A stretch of 64,000 nucleotides of DNA. Origin: an uncultured Alistipes sp. (lineage in GTDB: Bacteria; Bacteroidota; Bacteroidia; Bacteroidales; Rikenellaceae). The DNA lies in contig CALUJN010000048.1 of the NCBI GenBank assembly GCA_944320985.1, positions 1 through 64,000 on the forward strand, written 5' to 3'. The stretch's first letter is position 1; every line of letters begins with the position of its first letter. The position numbers and the translations under genes are program-made. Below the pieces are notes generated by a model that saw only the letters and a list, made by a program, of their open reading frames with translations, was not told the origin of the DNA and made no database searches. Positions 28,767-38,312 of the stretch are shown in pieces.

Positions 28767-30155
28767 ATGAAAACGCAAAGAATCGCAGAAATCCTCAAGT
28801 CGGGGATCGTGGATAGCGACATCGTCGTCAAAGGCTGGGTCCGTACCAAGCGCGGAAACAAGAACGTGGCATTCATTGCCCTGAATGACGGGTCGTGCGT
28901 GAATAACATACAGGTGGTTGTCGATCTGTCGAAGATCGCTGAAGAGGAGCTCAAACCCATCACCACGGGGGCCTGCATCCGGGTTGACGGACGTCTGGTT
29001 GCCTCGCCCGGCGCAGGGCAGGGCGTCGAGGTCCAGGCCGAGCGGATCGAGATCTACGGTACGGCCGATCCCGAGAGCTATCCGCTTCAGAAGAAGGGGC
29101 ATTCGCTGGAATTCCTGCGCGATATCGCCTACCTGCGCCCGCGGACCAATACGTTCGGCGCCGTGCTGCGTATCCGCCACGCCATGGCCTATGCCATCCA
29201 CGAATATTTCAATAAAAACGGGTTCTATTATTTCCATACGCCGATCATCACCGCTTCGGACTGCGAAGGGGCCGGGGCGATGTTCCAGGTGACGACGCTC
29301 GATCTGAACAACCTGCCCAAAAACGACGAGGGCAAGGTCGACTATACGCAGGACTTCTTCGGCAAGTCGTGCAACCTGACCGTCTCGGGACAGCTCGAAG
29401 GTGAACTGGGCGCCTTGTCGCTGGGCCGTATCTACACCTTCGGTCCGACGTTCCGGGCCGAGAATTCGAATACGCCGCGTCACGCGTCGGAGTTCTGGAT
29501 GATCGAACCCGAGGCGGCGTTCTATGACCTGGAGGACAACATGGAGCTGGCCGAGGATTTCCTCAAGTACCTTATTCAGTATGCGCTGGACCACTGCATG
29601 GAGGACCTCGAGTTTATGAACAAGATGTGGGACAAGGGGCTGCTCGAACGGCTCAAATTCGTGCTGCACAACGATTTCAAACGCTTGGACTATACCGAGG
29701 GTATTGAGATCCTCAAGGCCTCGGGCCGCAAGTTCGAATTCCCGTGTGACTGGGGTTGCGACCTGCAGTCGGAGCACGAGCGCTATCTGGTCGAGGAGCA
29801 CTTCAAGCGTCCGGTGATCCTGATCAACTACCCGAAGGATATCAAGGCCTTCTACATGAAGCAGAACGACGACGGCAAGACCGTCCGGGCCATGGACGTC
29901 CTCTTCCCGGGCATCGGCGAGATCATCGGCGGATCGGAGCGTGAGGCCGACTACGAAAAGTTGAATCGTCGCGTCAAGGAGCTGGGCATGAACGAACGCG
30001 AATTGTGGTGGTATCTCGATACGCGCCGCTGGGGATCGGCTCCTCACTCGGGCTTCGGCCTGGGCTTCGACCGCCTGCTGTTGTTCGTCACGGGCCTGAC
30101 CAACATCCGCGACGTACAGCCTTTCCCGCGTACACCCCTTCACGCCGAATTCTGA
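28767..30155 (+). CDS. asnS: asparaginyl-tRNA synthetase
   Basis: AsnS charges tRNA-Asn with asparagine. The 462-residue class II synthetase has an N-terminal OB-fold anticodon domain ([20 protein letters not shown], about 20-39). It has motif 2 [20 protein letters not shown], and motif 3 [15 protein letters not shown] near the C-terminus. The catalytic GQL..E is seen as SGQLEGELG. The HAEF ending is typical of AsnRS. Length fits. Preceded by a strong promoter. Confidence 0.96.
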   Translation: MKTQRIAEILKSGIVDSDIVVKGWVRTKRGNKNVAFIALNDGSCVNNIQVVVDLSKIAEEELKPITTGACIRVDGRLVASPGAGQGVEVQAERIEIYGTADPESYPLQKKGHSLEFLRDIAYLRPRTNTFGAVLRIRHAMAYAIHEYFNKNGFYYFHTPIITASDCEGAGAMFQVTTLDLNNLPKNDEGKVDYTQDFFGKSCNLTVSGQLEGELGALSLGRIYTFGPTFRAENSNTPRHASEFWMIEPEAAFYDLEDNMELAEDFLKYLIQYALDHCMEDLEFMNKMWDKGLLERLKFVLHNDFKRLDYTEGIEILKASGRKFEFPCDWGCDLQSEHERYLVEEHFKRPVILINYPKDIKAFYMKQNDDGKTVRAMDVLFPGIGEIIGGSEREADYEKLNRRVKELGMNERELWWYLDTRRWGSAPHSGFGLGFDRLLLFVTGLTNIRDVQPFPRTPLHAEF

Positions 30156-30341
30156 CGCTTGTTCTGCCGTACCCTCCTGCCGCGGATCGGAAGATCCCTG
30201 CGGCGGAGTCTCGGGGTGCCGTCCGGATCCTGTCCGGATTGCGGTGTGAGGCAGATGTTGTGAGCCCCGGATATGTGAAGACCCGAACAACCCGAAGATG
30301 AAGAAACCAAATGAGAAGTTGATTCTTAATTTGGATTCGAT

Positions 30342-31766
30342 ATGGCAATCAATCAAAAACAGGTACTTTCGCTTCAGCAGAAGCTCTCTCCGCAGCAGAT
30401 TCAGATGATCAAGTTGCTGGAGCTGCCCACCGTGCAGCTCGAGCAGCGCATCAAACAGGAGATCGAGGACAACATCGTCCTCGAGGAGGAGGAACGCACT
30501 CCGGAGGACGAGGATCAGCAGCCTCAGGAGATCTCCGTGGAGGAGTATCTGCGCGAAGACGATACCCCTTCCTACAAGAGCCACATCAACAACTACTCGA
30601 AGGATGACAAGCAACGTCCGGTCTATCTTACCGAGGGCCGTTCGTTGCAGGAGTATCTTGTCGAGCAGCTGGGTTTCCGCAACCTCTCGGAGCGCGACAT
30701 GCGCCTGGCGGTCTATCTGGTAGGAAGCATCGACGAGGACGGCTACCTGCGCCGCGATCTGGAGTCCGTCGCCGACGACATCGCCTTTACGGTGGGTCTG
30801 GAGACCTCGGCCGAGGAGCTGGAACACATCCTGGGCATCATTCACGAACTGGAGCCGGCCGGGATCGGGGCCCGGGATCTGCGTGAATGCCTGCTGTTGC
30901 AGATGGACCAGCAGCCGCTCAACACCCGTCCCCGGCGACTGGCGCGCAAGATCCTCACGAACTATTTCGACGAGTTCGTCAAGATGCATTACGAGAAGCT
31001 CATGTCGCGGCTGCAGGTCTCGGAGGAGGATTTCCGCGAGGCGATCTCCGAGATCAAACGGCTCTCGCCCAAACCCGGCAACCTCTATGCCGAGGGTGGT
31101 ACGGATACGACACCTTATATTATTCCGGACTTCATTCTCGATTATCAGGACGGGCACTTCAACCTCTCGATGAACTCCTACAATGTCCCCGAGGTGCGGG
31201 TGAACCGTCGCTACGTGGAGATGATTCGTGACATGGTGGGAGCTGACGGCAAGGTCAAGGAGCAGGACCGTGAGGCGCTGCAGTTCGTCAAGAGCAAGAT
31301 CGATTCGGCGAAGTGGTTCATCTCGGCCATCAAACAGCGTCACGATACGCTGATGCGTACGATGCAGACCATTCTGGATTACCAGCAGGAGTATTTCAAG
31401 GACGGCGACCGTTCGAAACTCCGCCCGATGATCCTCAAGGATATCGCCGACCGTACGGGTCTCGACGTTTCGACGATTTCGCGTGTGGTGAACAGCAAGT
31501 ACGTACAGACGCAGTTCGGAATCATCCTGCTCAAATCGCTCTTCTCGGAGGCCATGCAGACCGAATCGGGAGAGGAGGTTTCGAGTTACGAGATCAAGCA
31601 CATCCTTCAGCAGTGCATCGACCAGGAGGACAAACGCCATCCGCTGACGGACGAAACGCTCATGGATATCCTCAATGGAAAAGGCTACCGCATAGCACGT
31701 CGTACGGTGGCCAAATACCGGGAGATGCTGGGTATTCCTGTCGCGCGTCTGCGTAAACAGATCTGA
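30342..31766 (+). CDS. rpoN: RNA polymerase sigma-54 factor
   Basis: The 474-residue protein has the Gln-rich region I (LSLQQKLSPQQIQMIKLLEL, 9-28), an acidic region II (about 45-75), the core-binding and DNA-binding region III, and the RpoN box ARRTVAKYRE at 452-461. Helix-turn-helix residues DIADRTGLDVSTISRVVNSK are also present. It directs polymerase to -24/-12 promoters activated by AAA+ enhancer-binding proteins; none is encoded in the window. It is 186 bases after asnS. A hairpin lies between them at 30179-30204, without a clear T-run. Confidence 0.96.
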   Translation: MAINQKQVLSLQQKLSPQQIQMIKLLELPTVQLEQRIKQEIEDNIVLEEEERTPEDEDQQPQEISVEEYLREDDTPSYKSHINNYSKDDKQRPVYLTEGRSLQEYLVEQLGFRNLSERDMRLAVYLVGSIDEDGYLRRDLESVADDIAFTVGLETSAEELEHILGIIHELEPAGIGARDLRECLLLQMDQQPLNTRPRRLARKILTNYFDEFVKMHYEKLMSRLQVSEEDFREAISEIKRLSPKPGNLYAEGGTDTTPYIIPDFILDYQDGHFNLSMNSYNVPEVRVNRRYVEMIRDMVGADGKVKEQDREALQFVKSKIDSAKWFISAIKQRHDTLMRTMQTILDYQQEYFKDGDRSKLRPMILKDIADRTGLDVSTISRVVNSKYVQTQFGIILLKSLFSEAMQTESGEEVSSYEIKHILQQCIDQEDKRHPLTDETLMDILNGKGYRIARRTVAKYREMLGIPVARLRKQI

Positions 31767-32035
31767 TTCCGTAGAGAACCGCGGCTCGCGGACGTGAGAG
31801 ACATTTCCGGGAGGATCGGACAGGGACGGATAGGGGCGCAGATATCTCGGCCGAACCAGAAGCCAGTCAGAAGCGGCGCAAGGGGAGGGGAGAAGGAATG
31901 CGGACGGGGCGGAAGATGAGGCGCGACAGGGAGACGGAGCCTAAGTTCGGAGATAGCATGGAGGCAGGACGAGGCAGAAAGGGCCGAAACGAGCCAAGTC
32001 GGGAAGGATGATTTGCCGGAAACCTTAATGTCAAG

Positions 32036-32647
32036 ATGATGAACTACAGAAAATTATCGAATACGCTCTCTTGGGTGTTGCATCCGTTTCTGCAACCGGT
32101 CTACCTGATGACGGTTTTGCTCACGATGACCACCTTCGCCCGTTATACCCCTCAGATGAAGTTCTATCTCATGTGGGTTGTCGCGCTTTATGCGATCATC
32201 ATTCCCGTTCTGACGCTCGGAGTGTTACGGTCGCTGGGGCGTATTACCGATTTTCGGGTCGATGACCGCCGCGAACGACTGCTGCCGCTGTTGATCGGTA
32301 CGGTATGCTATGTGCTTTGTGCCATCACCTTCGCAAAAATCCCTTCGGCAATCTTCCTGCGCAAGTTCATGATTGCGGCGGCCTGTTGCGAGATGTTGTG
32401 TTTCGTGGTGTCGCTGCGTTGGAAGATCAGTCTGCACCTGACCGGAATGGGCGCCGTTGTGGCGCTGCTTGTGGTGATGAATATCATCGGGGTGGGGAAC
32501 ATGCTTGTTCCGCTGCTGATCGCCATCCTCTGCGCCGGAGCGTTGGCTTCGGCGCGTCTCTATCTGGGATGCCACAACGGTGCGCAGGTCCTTGCGGGAT
32601 TCTGCGGCGGATTCGCCGTGTCGCTGCTTGCCGTGCTGTTCCTCTGA
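32036..32647 (+). CDS. PAP2-like integral membrane protein
   Basis: The 203-residue protein is almost entirely hydrophobic, with about six transmembrane segments. Three spots resemble the PAP2 phosphatase motifs: DDRRERLLP (76-84), SLHLTG with H134, and ARLYLGCHNGAQVLAG with R174 and H180. The last motif normally ends in Asp (SRxxxxxHxxxD); here the position is Q184, and the leading Ser is Ala. It may therefore be a non-classical or weakened lipid phosphatase. Two adjacent ATGs (32036, 32039) exist. The 3' end forms the first unit of a 51-bp tandem repeat. Confidence 0.6.
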   Translation: MMNYRKLSNTLSWVLHPFLQPVYLMTVLLTMTTFARYTPQMKFYLMWVVALYAIIIPVLTLGVLRSLGRITDFRVDDRRERLLPLLIGTVCYVLCAITFAKIPSAIFLRKFMIAAACCEMLCFVVSLRWKISLHLTGMGAVVALLVVMNIIGVGNMLVPLLIAILCAGALASARLYLGCHNGAQVLAGFCGGFAVSLLAVLFL

Positions 32648-32852
32648 TTCCCGGCCGGCGGATTCGCCGTGTCGTTGTTTGCCGGGTTGTCTTTCGGACT
32701 TCCAGTCCGCGGATTTGTCGTGTCGCTGTTTGCCTGCTGTTCCTTTGATTTCCGGCCGGCGGATTCACCGTGTCGTAGCTTGCCGGGTTGTTCCTCGGGC
32801 TTTCTGTCCGCGGATTCGTTGTGTCGCTGTTTGCCGAGCTGTTCCTCTGATC
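32606..32852. repeat. 51-bp tandem repeat spreading from the 3' end of the PAP2-like gene
   Basis: A unit beginning with GCGGATTCGCCGTGTCG recurs at 32607, 32658, 32709, 32759 and 32810 (steps 51, 51, 50, 51). The first unit is inside the gene and encodes its last residues plus stop; the others lie downstream. Units one, three and five still carry the matching TGA. The units are diverged from each other, so the array is old. This fills the first half of the 536-base gap before susC. Confidence 0.85.
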
Positions 32853-32971
32853 TTGTGTCTTTGTATTTCGGCTTTCACCCTGCGGATGCTACCTGCGAAT
32901 CCGGTATTTCGCGGGAAGTATCCCTGAAAATCTGCGCCGCGCTTTTTTGCGCGTAATCCCCGTTTTGAGGA

Positions 32972-32989
32972 GGTGTGTGCGCACACACC
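32972..32989. promoter_or_regulatory. 18-bp perfect palindrome upstream of the polysaccharide locus
   Basis: GGTGTGTGCGCACACACC is a perfect two-fold palindrome, 67 bases upstream of the putative -7 box. It is a candidate operator for a dimeric regulator such as the locus's own hybrid two-component protein. No binding consensus is known to me for this site. Confidence 0.45.
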
Positions 32990-33002
32990 ATGCATAAATG
33001 TA

Positions 33003-33017
33003 TGATTGTTTCAATCA
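33003..33017. promoter_or_regulatory. 6-3-6 inverted repeat upstream of the polysaccharide locus
   Basis: TGATTG (33003-33008) and CAATCA (33012-33017) flank TTT. It is 13 bases after the larger palindrome and about 40 bases before the -7 box. It could be a second regulator half of the same control region. Confidence 0.35.
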
Positions 33018-33055
33018 GATGTACGCGAGTTTCAATCCCTCGTCGTACCATGTTT

Positions 33056-33063
33056 TACTTTTG
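33056..33063 (+). promoter_or_regulatory. -7 box of the polysaccharide locus promoter
   Basis: TACTTTTG matches TAnnTTTG and lies about 120 bases before the susC start. The -33 position has only TTTC, at a slightly long distance, which fits a promoter needing an activator. The following leader contains a CCTTGT/ACAAGG inverted repeat at 33136-33156. Confidence 0.55.
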
Positions 33064-33183
33064 TCTTGCGATTTTTTACTAACCTGACAACCGATGAAAA
33101 GAAAAAACTGAAATCCAACTCACATCTGTTCGAATCCTTGTCTTGATCTTACAAGGAATGAATTGCAACCTAACCCCATCAGT

Positions 33184-36100
33184 ATGAACAAATCTACCAA
33201 ACAAGCAAAATCCGGAACGGGACGACACAAGCCATGGGGGCTGTCTCTTCTCGTGCTGGTACTGTGTGCCCTGCCGATTGCGGAGGCCGTCTCCGCACCT
33301 GTCGGGGCGACTCCTCCGGCCAAAGCGCAGGCTGGAAAGGATTATCGGATTACGGGATCGGTCGTTGATGCGGCGGGTCTTCCGATTATCGGCGCCAATG
33401 TCATTGTCGAGGGTACGACGATCGGTACGACCACCGATGTGCAGGGTGCTTTTGCGCTGGAGGTTCCCATGAAAGGCGCGATCCAGGTCTCCTATCTGGG
33501 TTATCAGACCCAGACGATCGCCCTCACCGGACAGACTCATTATATGGTAACGTTGCAGGAGAATGCAACGGCACTGCAGGATGTCGTGGTCGTCGGTTAC
33601 GGCGTACAGCGTAAGGAGAGCGTCGTGGGAGCCATCTCTCAGGTGAAGGGCGATGCGCTGGTTGATGCGGGTGTTTCGAACATCACCAACGCCCTGGCCG
33701 GAAAACTCTCGGGTGTTACCACGATCCAGACTTCGGGCCAGCCCGGACAGAACGATGCCGAGATCCTCATCCGTGGCGTATCGAGCTTCAGCAACTCCAA
33801 CCCGCTGGTGCTGGTCGACGGCGTGGAACGGGATTTTTCGACGATCGACCCGCAGGAGGTGGCCAACATTTCGGTGTTGAAGGACGCCTCGGCTACGGCG
33901 GTCTTCGGAGCCAAGGGCGCCAACGGAGTGATCATCGTGACGACCAAGAGCGGTCAGGAGGGCAAGCCCAAGATGGACTTCTCCTTCTCGACGGGTTTCG
34001 CCATCCCGATCAATACGCCCGAGCACATCGATTCCTACCGTACGATGTCGTTGATGAACGTGGCCAAGATGAACGACCAGCAGTTCTCGTCGTTGACCTC
34101 GCAGGAGATCCTCAACGAATACCGCAATCCGTCGACCCGTCTGAACTCGCTGCGCTATCCCGATGTCAACTGGCTCGACGAGATGACCGACTCGTTCGCC
34201 TCGACGATCAATGCGAACTTCAACATCCAGGGCGGTACGCGGTTTGTGAAGTATTTCGCCTCGGTGGGCTACGCGCACGAAGGCTCGATCTTCAAGGGAA
34301 TCCAGGACGGCAAGGTCGATTCGCGCTATTTCTACAACCGTTTCAACTTCCGTACGAACCTGGATTTCAACGTCACCTCCTCGACGACCGTGTCGTTCAA
34401 ACTCGGCGGTAACGTGGGTATCAAGAACAAGCCGCAGCCGCAGGATGGCGATGACGGCATGTGGAAGTATATCTTCGGCAGCAGTACGGCCAAATATCCG
34501 ATGTATTACCCCTCGTGGGTTCTCAAGGAGGTTCCGGATCTGGACTATCCCGATGCTTCGGGGGATCGTCTGATCAGCGAGGCCGACCAGACCACCGGCA
34601 ATCCCTACTACCAGATGATGCGCGGACGCTTCATTCAGCTGACCGATTCGAAACTCTTCTCGGATATCATCATCAACCAGAAACTCGACTTCATTACCAA
34701 GGGTCTTTCGGTCCAGGGGAAGGTTTCGCTGAGTACCTATTACAAATACTCGACCCTTCGTACGGAGTATGACCGTCCGGCCTGGTATCTGGATTTCGAC
34801 AAGATCGGTACGGACGAGAATCCCTGGCGGCGGACCGGCGACAACGGCTATCTGTATGTCCCCAATCCGATGTACACGACGGCGGAGAATGCCCTGCAGA
34901 GCGGTTACTACCTGGATCTCTACTACGATCTCTCGGTCAACTACAACCGGACCTTCGGACGTCACAACGTCACCGGACTCTTCCTTTTCAACCGCCAGGA
35001 GCAGGACAAGGGTTCCGACTTCCCCTATTACAACGAGGCGCTCGTAGCCCGTGTGACGTATGACTTCGCGCACAAGTATCTCGTCGAGCTCAACATGGGT
35101 TATACGGGATCGGAACGTTTCGCTCCGGGCAACCGTTTCGGATTCTTCCCCTCGGGCGCCGTGGGATGGGTCCTCTCCGAGGAGCGTTTCTTCGAGCCGC
35201 TGAAACCCTGGTTCAGCAAGTTCAAGATCCGTTATTCGCAGGGTCTTGTGGGTAGCGACTACGCCAACAACCGCTGGCTCTACATGAGCGAATACTCGAA
35301 GGACGGCAACGGATACATCATCGAGGACAAGATCGCCAACAGTTCGGTGCAGTGGGAGCAGGCCATGAAGCGTGACCTGGGTATCGAGATGGGCTTTCTC
35401 AACGACGAACTGCACCTGACGGTGGATCTGTTTGACGAGAAGCGTACGAAGATGCTTATTTCGGTGGACAACACCACACCGATGTGGATCGGCAATACCT
35501 CCAAGGAGTTGAACAAGGGAGAGATCAAGAAACACGGACTGGAGCTCGAACTTGCCTACAACAAACAGCTCGGACGCGACTGGATGCTCTTCCTGGGCGG
35601 AAACTTCTCGTTCAACGAGAACCGGATCATCTACACCGACGACCCACTCTACGCACTTCCGCACCAGAAGGAGATCGGCACGGCGCTGGGTGCCCAGCTG
35701 AGCGGCGCCTATCTGATCGGGAACGGTTATCTGACCTCGGTGGACGATATCCACAGCAATTTCCTCCCGGTATCGGTGAGCGACGTGGTGGTCGGAGACT
35801 ACAAGTTCCTGGACTTTACGGCCGACGGACAGATCGACAAGGATGACCTGGCCCGGATGGAGGGTTCGCTCTATCCGCCCATTGCCTACGCCTTCAATGC
35901 CGGCTTCCGGTGGAAGGGTCTGGATGTGAACGTGCTCTTCCAGGGCTATGCCAAGAAGTGGGTCAACTTCGACCAGATGTACGAATGGGAGTTCTACAAG
36001 GGCAACTACCGTACGCACCTCTCGTCGCTCGACTACTGGTCGCCGTCGAATCCCACGGGTAACCACGCCGCAGTACACTATTCGTCGTCGAACTTTGCGA

Positions 36101-36402
36101 ACATGAGCTGGTCGGGTTACAACGAGAGCTCCACAACGGGTGGTTACAATGCAAAGTTGCAGGGACGCTCGTGGCGTCGGGCGGACTTCCTGCGCCTGAA
36201 GGAGGTTTCGATCAGCTATACGTGGAGCGGTCCGAAGATCAACCGGGCGTTGGGAGTCCGGGCCCTGAAGGTCTATGCCACGGGAAACAACCTGCTGACC
36301 TTCACGGACCTGCTCGAAGGGGATCCCGAAAGCAAATACCTCGTCTGGGGTCAGTATCCTCAGATGATGACCATCAAACTGGGTCTTCAGGTTTCGTTCT
36401 AA
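33184..36402 (+). CDS. SusC-family TonB-dependent outer membrane transporter (first pair)
   Basis: The 1072-residue protein imports oligosaccharides through the outer membrane together with its SusD lid. After a signal peptide it has a carboxypeptidase D regulatory-like domain (ITGSVVDAAGLPIIGANV) and the plug start LQDVVVVGYGVQRKESVVGA. Plug motifs ILIRGVSSFSNSNPLVLVDG and FGAKGANGVIIVTTKSG follow, then a 22-strand barrel ending MTIKLGLQVSF, with the terminal aromatic needed for membrane insertion. I chose the ATG at 33184; the in-frame ATG at 33163 would lengthen a normal signal peptide by seven residues. First gene of the locus. Confidence 0.94.
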   Translation: MNKSTKQAKSGTGRHKPWGLSLLVLVLCALPIAEAVSAPVGATPPAKAQAGKDYRITGSVVDAAGLPIIGANVIVEGTTIGTTTDVQGAFALEVPMKGAIQVSYLGYQTQTIALTGQTHYMVTLQENATALQDVVVVGYGVQRKESVVGAISQVKGDALVDAGVSNITNALAGKLSGVTTIQTSGQPGQNDAEILIRGVSSFSNSNPLVLVDGVERDFSTIDPQEVANISVLKDASATAVFGAKGANGVIIVTTKSGQEGKPKMDFSFSTGFAIPINTPEHIDSYRTMSLMNVAKMNDQQFSSLTSQEILNEYRNPSTRLNSLRYPDVNWLDEMTDSFASTINANFNIQGGTRFVKYFASVGYAHEGSIFKGIQDGKVDSRYFYNRFNFRTNLDFNVTSSTTVSFKLGGNVGIKNKPQPQDGDDGMWKYIFGSSTAKYPMYYPSWVLKEVPDLDYPDASGDRLISEADQTTGNPYYQMMRGRFIQLTDSKLFSDIIINQKLDFITKGLSVQGKVSLSTYYKYSTLRTEYDRPAWYLDFDKIGTDENPWRRTGDNGYLYVPNPMYTTAENALQSGYYLDLYYDLSVNYNRTFGRHNVTGLFLFNRQEQDKGSDFPYYNEALVARVTYDFAHKYLVELNMGYTGSERFAPGNRFGFFPSGAVGWVLSEERFFEPLKPWFSKFKIRYSQGLVGSDYANNRWLYMSEYSKDGNGYIIEDKIANSSVQWEQAMKRDLGIEMGFLNDELHLTVDLFDEKRTKMLISVDNTTPMWIGNTSKELNKGEIKKHGLELELAYNKQLGRDWMLFLGGNFSFNENRIIYTDDPLYALPHQKEIGTALGAQLSGAYLIGNGYLTSVDDIHSNFLPVSVSDVVVGDYKFLDFTADGQIDKDDLARMEGSLYPPIAYAFNAGFRWKGLDVNVLFQGYAKKWVNFDQMYEWEFYKGNYRTHLSSLDYWSPSNPTGNHAAVHYSSSNFANMSWSGYNESSTTGGYNAKLQGRSWRRADFLRLKEVSISYTWSGPKINRALGVRALKVYATGNNLLTFTDLLEGDPESKYLVWGQYPQMMTIKLGLQVSF

Positions 36403-36421
36403 CCATAAATCCAAAACGACA

Positions 36422-38287
36422 ATGAAAACCGGAAAACAGATATTGAAGCATCTCCTCGTCGGGACGATGGCGCTTTTGACGGCCGCCGGGACGACCTCGT
36501 GTCTGGAAGAGTACCTGGACAAGGCTCCGGATGCGGGACTCGACGAAAAGGAGGTATTTTCGAAATACGCCAACTTCAAGAGTTATTTCTATGCGGTCTA
36601 CAACGGCGCCAATTTCAATATCAAGGCGCACTATCCGCTGTGGTTCGCGGGCAATAACCAGAAGTTCACGATGGAGGGACTGACGGACATGTGCGACATG
36701 ACGCGTATCCAGCGTTGTCAGCCCGGCAAGCAGGGCGACGGTTCGCAGGTGACGTGGGCCGTTGGATACAACTCGGATGCAGCGTCCAAGACGGCGAAGG
36801 TTCCCTATTCGTGGAAGGTGATCCGCGTCTGCAACATGGCCATCGAGAAGATCGACATGCTGCAGGATGCCACCGACCGGGACAAGACGGATCTGTTGGC
36901 CCAGGCCTATTTCGTGCGGGCCTACACCCACTTCGAGCTCTTCCGTTTGTACGGATCGCTGCCCTACATCGACAAGGTGATGGGCTCCGAGGATGAGTGG
37001 GACCTGCCGCGGTTGTCGGACTACGATTTCTGCCAGCATGTGGCGGCGGACTTCAAGACTGCGGCTGAACTCTTCGACCAGGCGGGTCTGATGCGCCGTG
37101 ACCCGGCGTCGGGCTCGGGACACCTTGCGTCACCCGACCAGGACAAACCCAACGGTGTGACGGCATTGGCCATGCGGGGCCGGGCCCTGCTCTATATGGC
37201 CAGCCCGCTGAGCAATCCCCAGCAGAACAGGACGCTCTGGGAGGAGGCTGCCGTTGCCAACTGGGAAGCCTACCAGGCAGCCATTCAGTATGGCTACCAG
37301 CTTCTTTCGAAAGCCGACTACACGAAGAACTTCTACGGGACGAAATACACCAACGAACAGCTTTGGGCTTACTCTACGGGCAGCACGACCAACTACAACA
37401 ACGAGCGCGTGCAGGCTTTCGTTCCCTATTGCTTCTCGAACAACGGCTTCAGCTCGGGGCAATGTCCTACCCAGAATTTCGTCGACAAGTTCGAGACGGC
37501 GGGCGGTTATCCGCTCAATACGCCCGAGGAGCGTGCCGTTGCCGAGGCTGCCGGGGAGTACAACGAGCAGAATCCCTATGTCAATCGGGATCCGCGGTTC
37601 GATTTCGTGGTGATCTACAACCAGAAGTCGCTGCGCGGTTACGGCAATGCATCGCTCTATGTCAACGAGGATGGAAGTCTTCCGTCGGGGTCGCTGCTCA
37701 AGAAGAAGGACAACAGTTCGGACGGGGTTTCGGAGACCTACTATTACGAACAGAAACGTACGGGCAACCTCTCGAACAAGGGTGAGCAGAACGTGATCCT
37801 TACCGATCCGATCATCCGCCTTGCCGAGGTTCTTCTCAACTATGCCGAGGCGGCGAACGAGGCCTGGGGACCGACGGGCGCCGCTCCCGGAGCCACCATG
37901 ACGGCCCTGGAGGCCTTGAATGCGGTGCGGGCGCGTGTGGATATGCCGCCCGTGCATACGGAGTATACGGGAAGCGCGGATGCCCTTCGTCCGCGGATCA
38001 AGAACGAACGTACCGTGGAGCTCTGTTTCGAAGGCTACCACTATTATTGTGACATCCGCCGCTGGAAGGATGCTCCGGATCTGGGCCGTACGCGCCTGAT
38101 GGGCATGCGTGTGACGAAGCTGTCGGGCGGGGCCACGTCGGCCTATCCCACGGGCTTCCGTTACGAGCGCTTCGAATTGCCCTCGAACCGGCAGATCGCC
38201 TGGAAAAACGACGGCATGTACTACATCCAGTTCCAGACGAGCGATCTGCTGAAGATGAAGAATTACATCCCCAATGAGGCGTGGTAG
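36422..38287 (+). CDS. SusD-family surface glycan-binding lipoprotein (first pair)
   Basis: The 621-residue lipoprotein (lipobox ending at C27, TTSC) pairs with the SusC directly upstream, 19 bases away. SusD-like features include TPR-type helices (AQAYFVRAYTHFELFRLYGS, ALAMRGRALLYMASPLSN), the RLAEVLLNYAEAANEA helix and the C-terminal NERTVELCFEGYHYYCDIRR segment. It lies on the cell surface and should act as the hinged lid that binds glycan. It is longer than typical SusD proteins (about 550), with a long loop region around residues 380-450. Confidence 0.93.
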   Translation: MKTGKQILKHLLVGTMALLTAAGTTSCLEEYLDKAPDAGLDEKEVFSKYANFKSYFYAVYNGANFNIKAHYPLWFAGNNQKFTMEGLTDMCDMTRIQRCQPGKQGDGSQVTWAVGYNSDAASKTAKVPYSWKVIRVCNMAIEKIDMLQDATDRDKTDLLAQAYFVRAYTHFELFRLYGSLPYIDKVMGSEDEWDLPRLSDYDFCQHVAADFKTAAELFDQAGLMRRDPASGSGHLASPDQDKPNGVTALAMRGRALLYMASPLSNPQQNRTLWEEAAVANWEAYQAAIQYGYQLLSKADYTKNFYGTKYTNEQLWAYSTGSTTNYNNERVQAFVPYCFSNNGFSSGQCPTQNFVDKFETAGGYPLNTPEERAVAEAAGEYNEQNPYVNRDPRFDFVVIYNQKSLRGYGNASLYVNEDGSLPSGSLLKKKDNSSDGVSETYYYEQKRTGNLSNKGEQNVILTDPIIRLAEVLLNYAEAANEAWGPTGAAPGATMTALEALNAVRARVDMPPVHTEYTGSADALRPRIKNERTVELCFEGYHYYCDIRRWKDAPDLGRTRLMGMRVTKLSGGATSAYPTGFRYERFELPSNRQIAWKNDGMYYIQFQTSDLLKMKNYIPNEAW

Positions 38288-38312
38288 TGTTAATCGCATA
38301 AAGAGAAAATCT

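Noticed and set aside
30179..30204. Hairpin GCCGCGGATC ... GATCCCTGCGGC between asnS and rpoN as a terminator.
   Set aside because: The stem has a two-base bulge and no T-run follows, so termination is not supported.
27324..31640. One very long minus-strand frame joining the GH2-like gene with sequence opposite asnS and rpoN.
   Set aside because: The part upstream of 28664 is antisense to two clear plus-strand genes and crosses two promoters. A signal peptide starts at 28664.
31767..32035. Purine-rich 269-base gap between rpoN and the PAP2-like gene as another tandem repeat.
   Set aside because: I see G/A bias and scattered GGGAC-like words, but no regular period.
32669..32956. Cys/Leu-rich frame through the 51-bp array.
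   Set aside because: It is only a translation of the tandem repeat, with no start context and no family.
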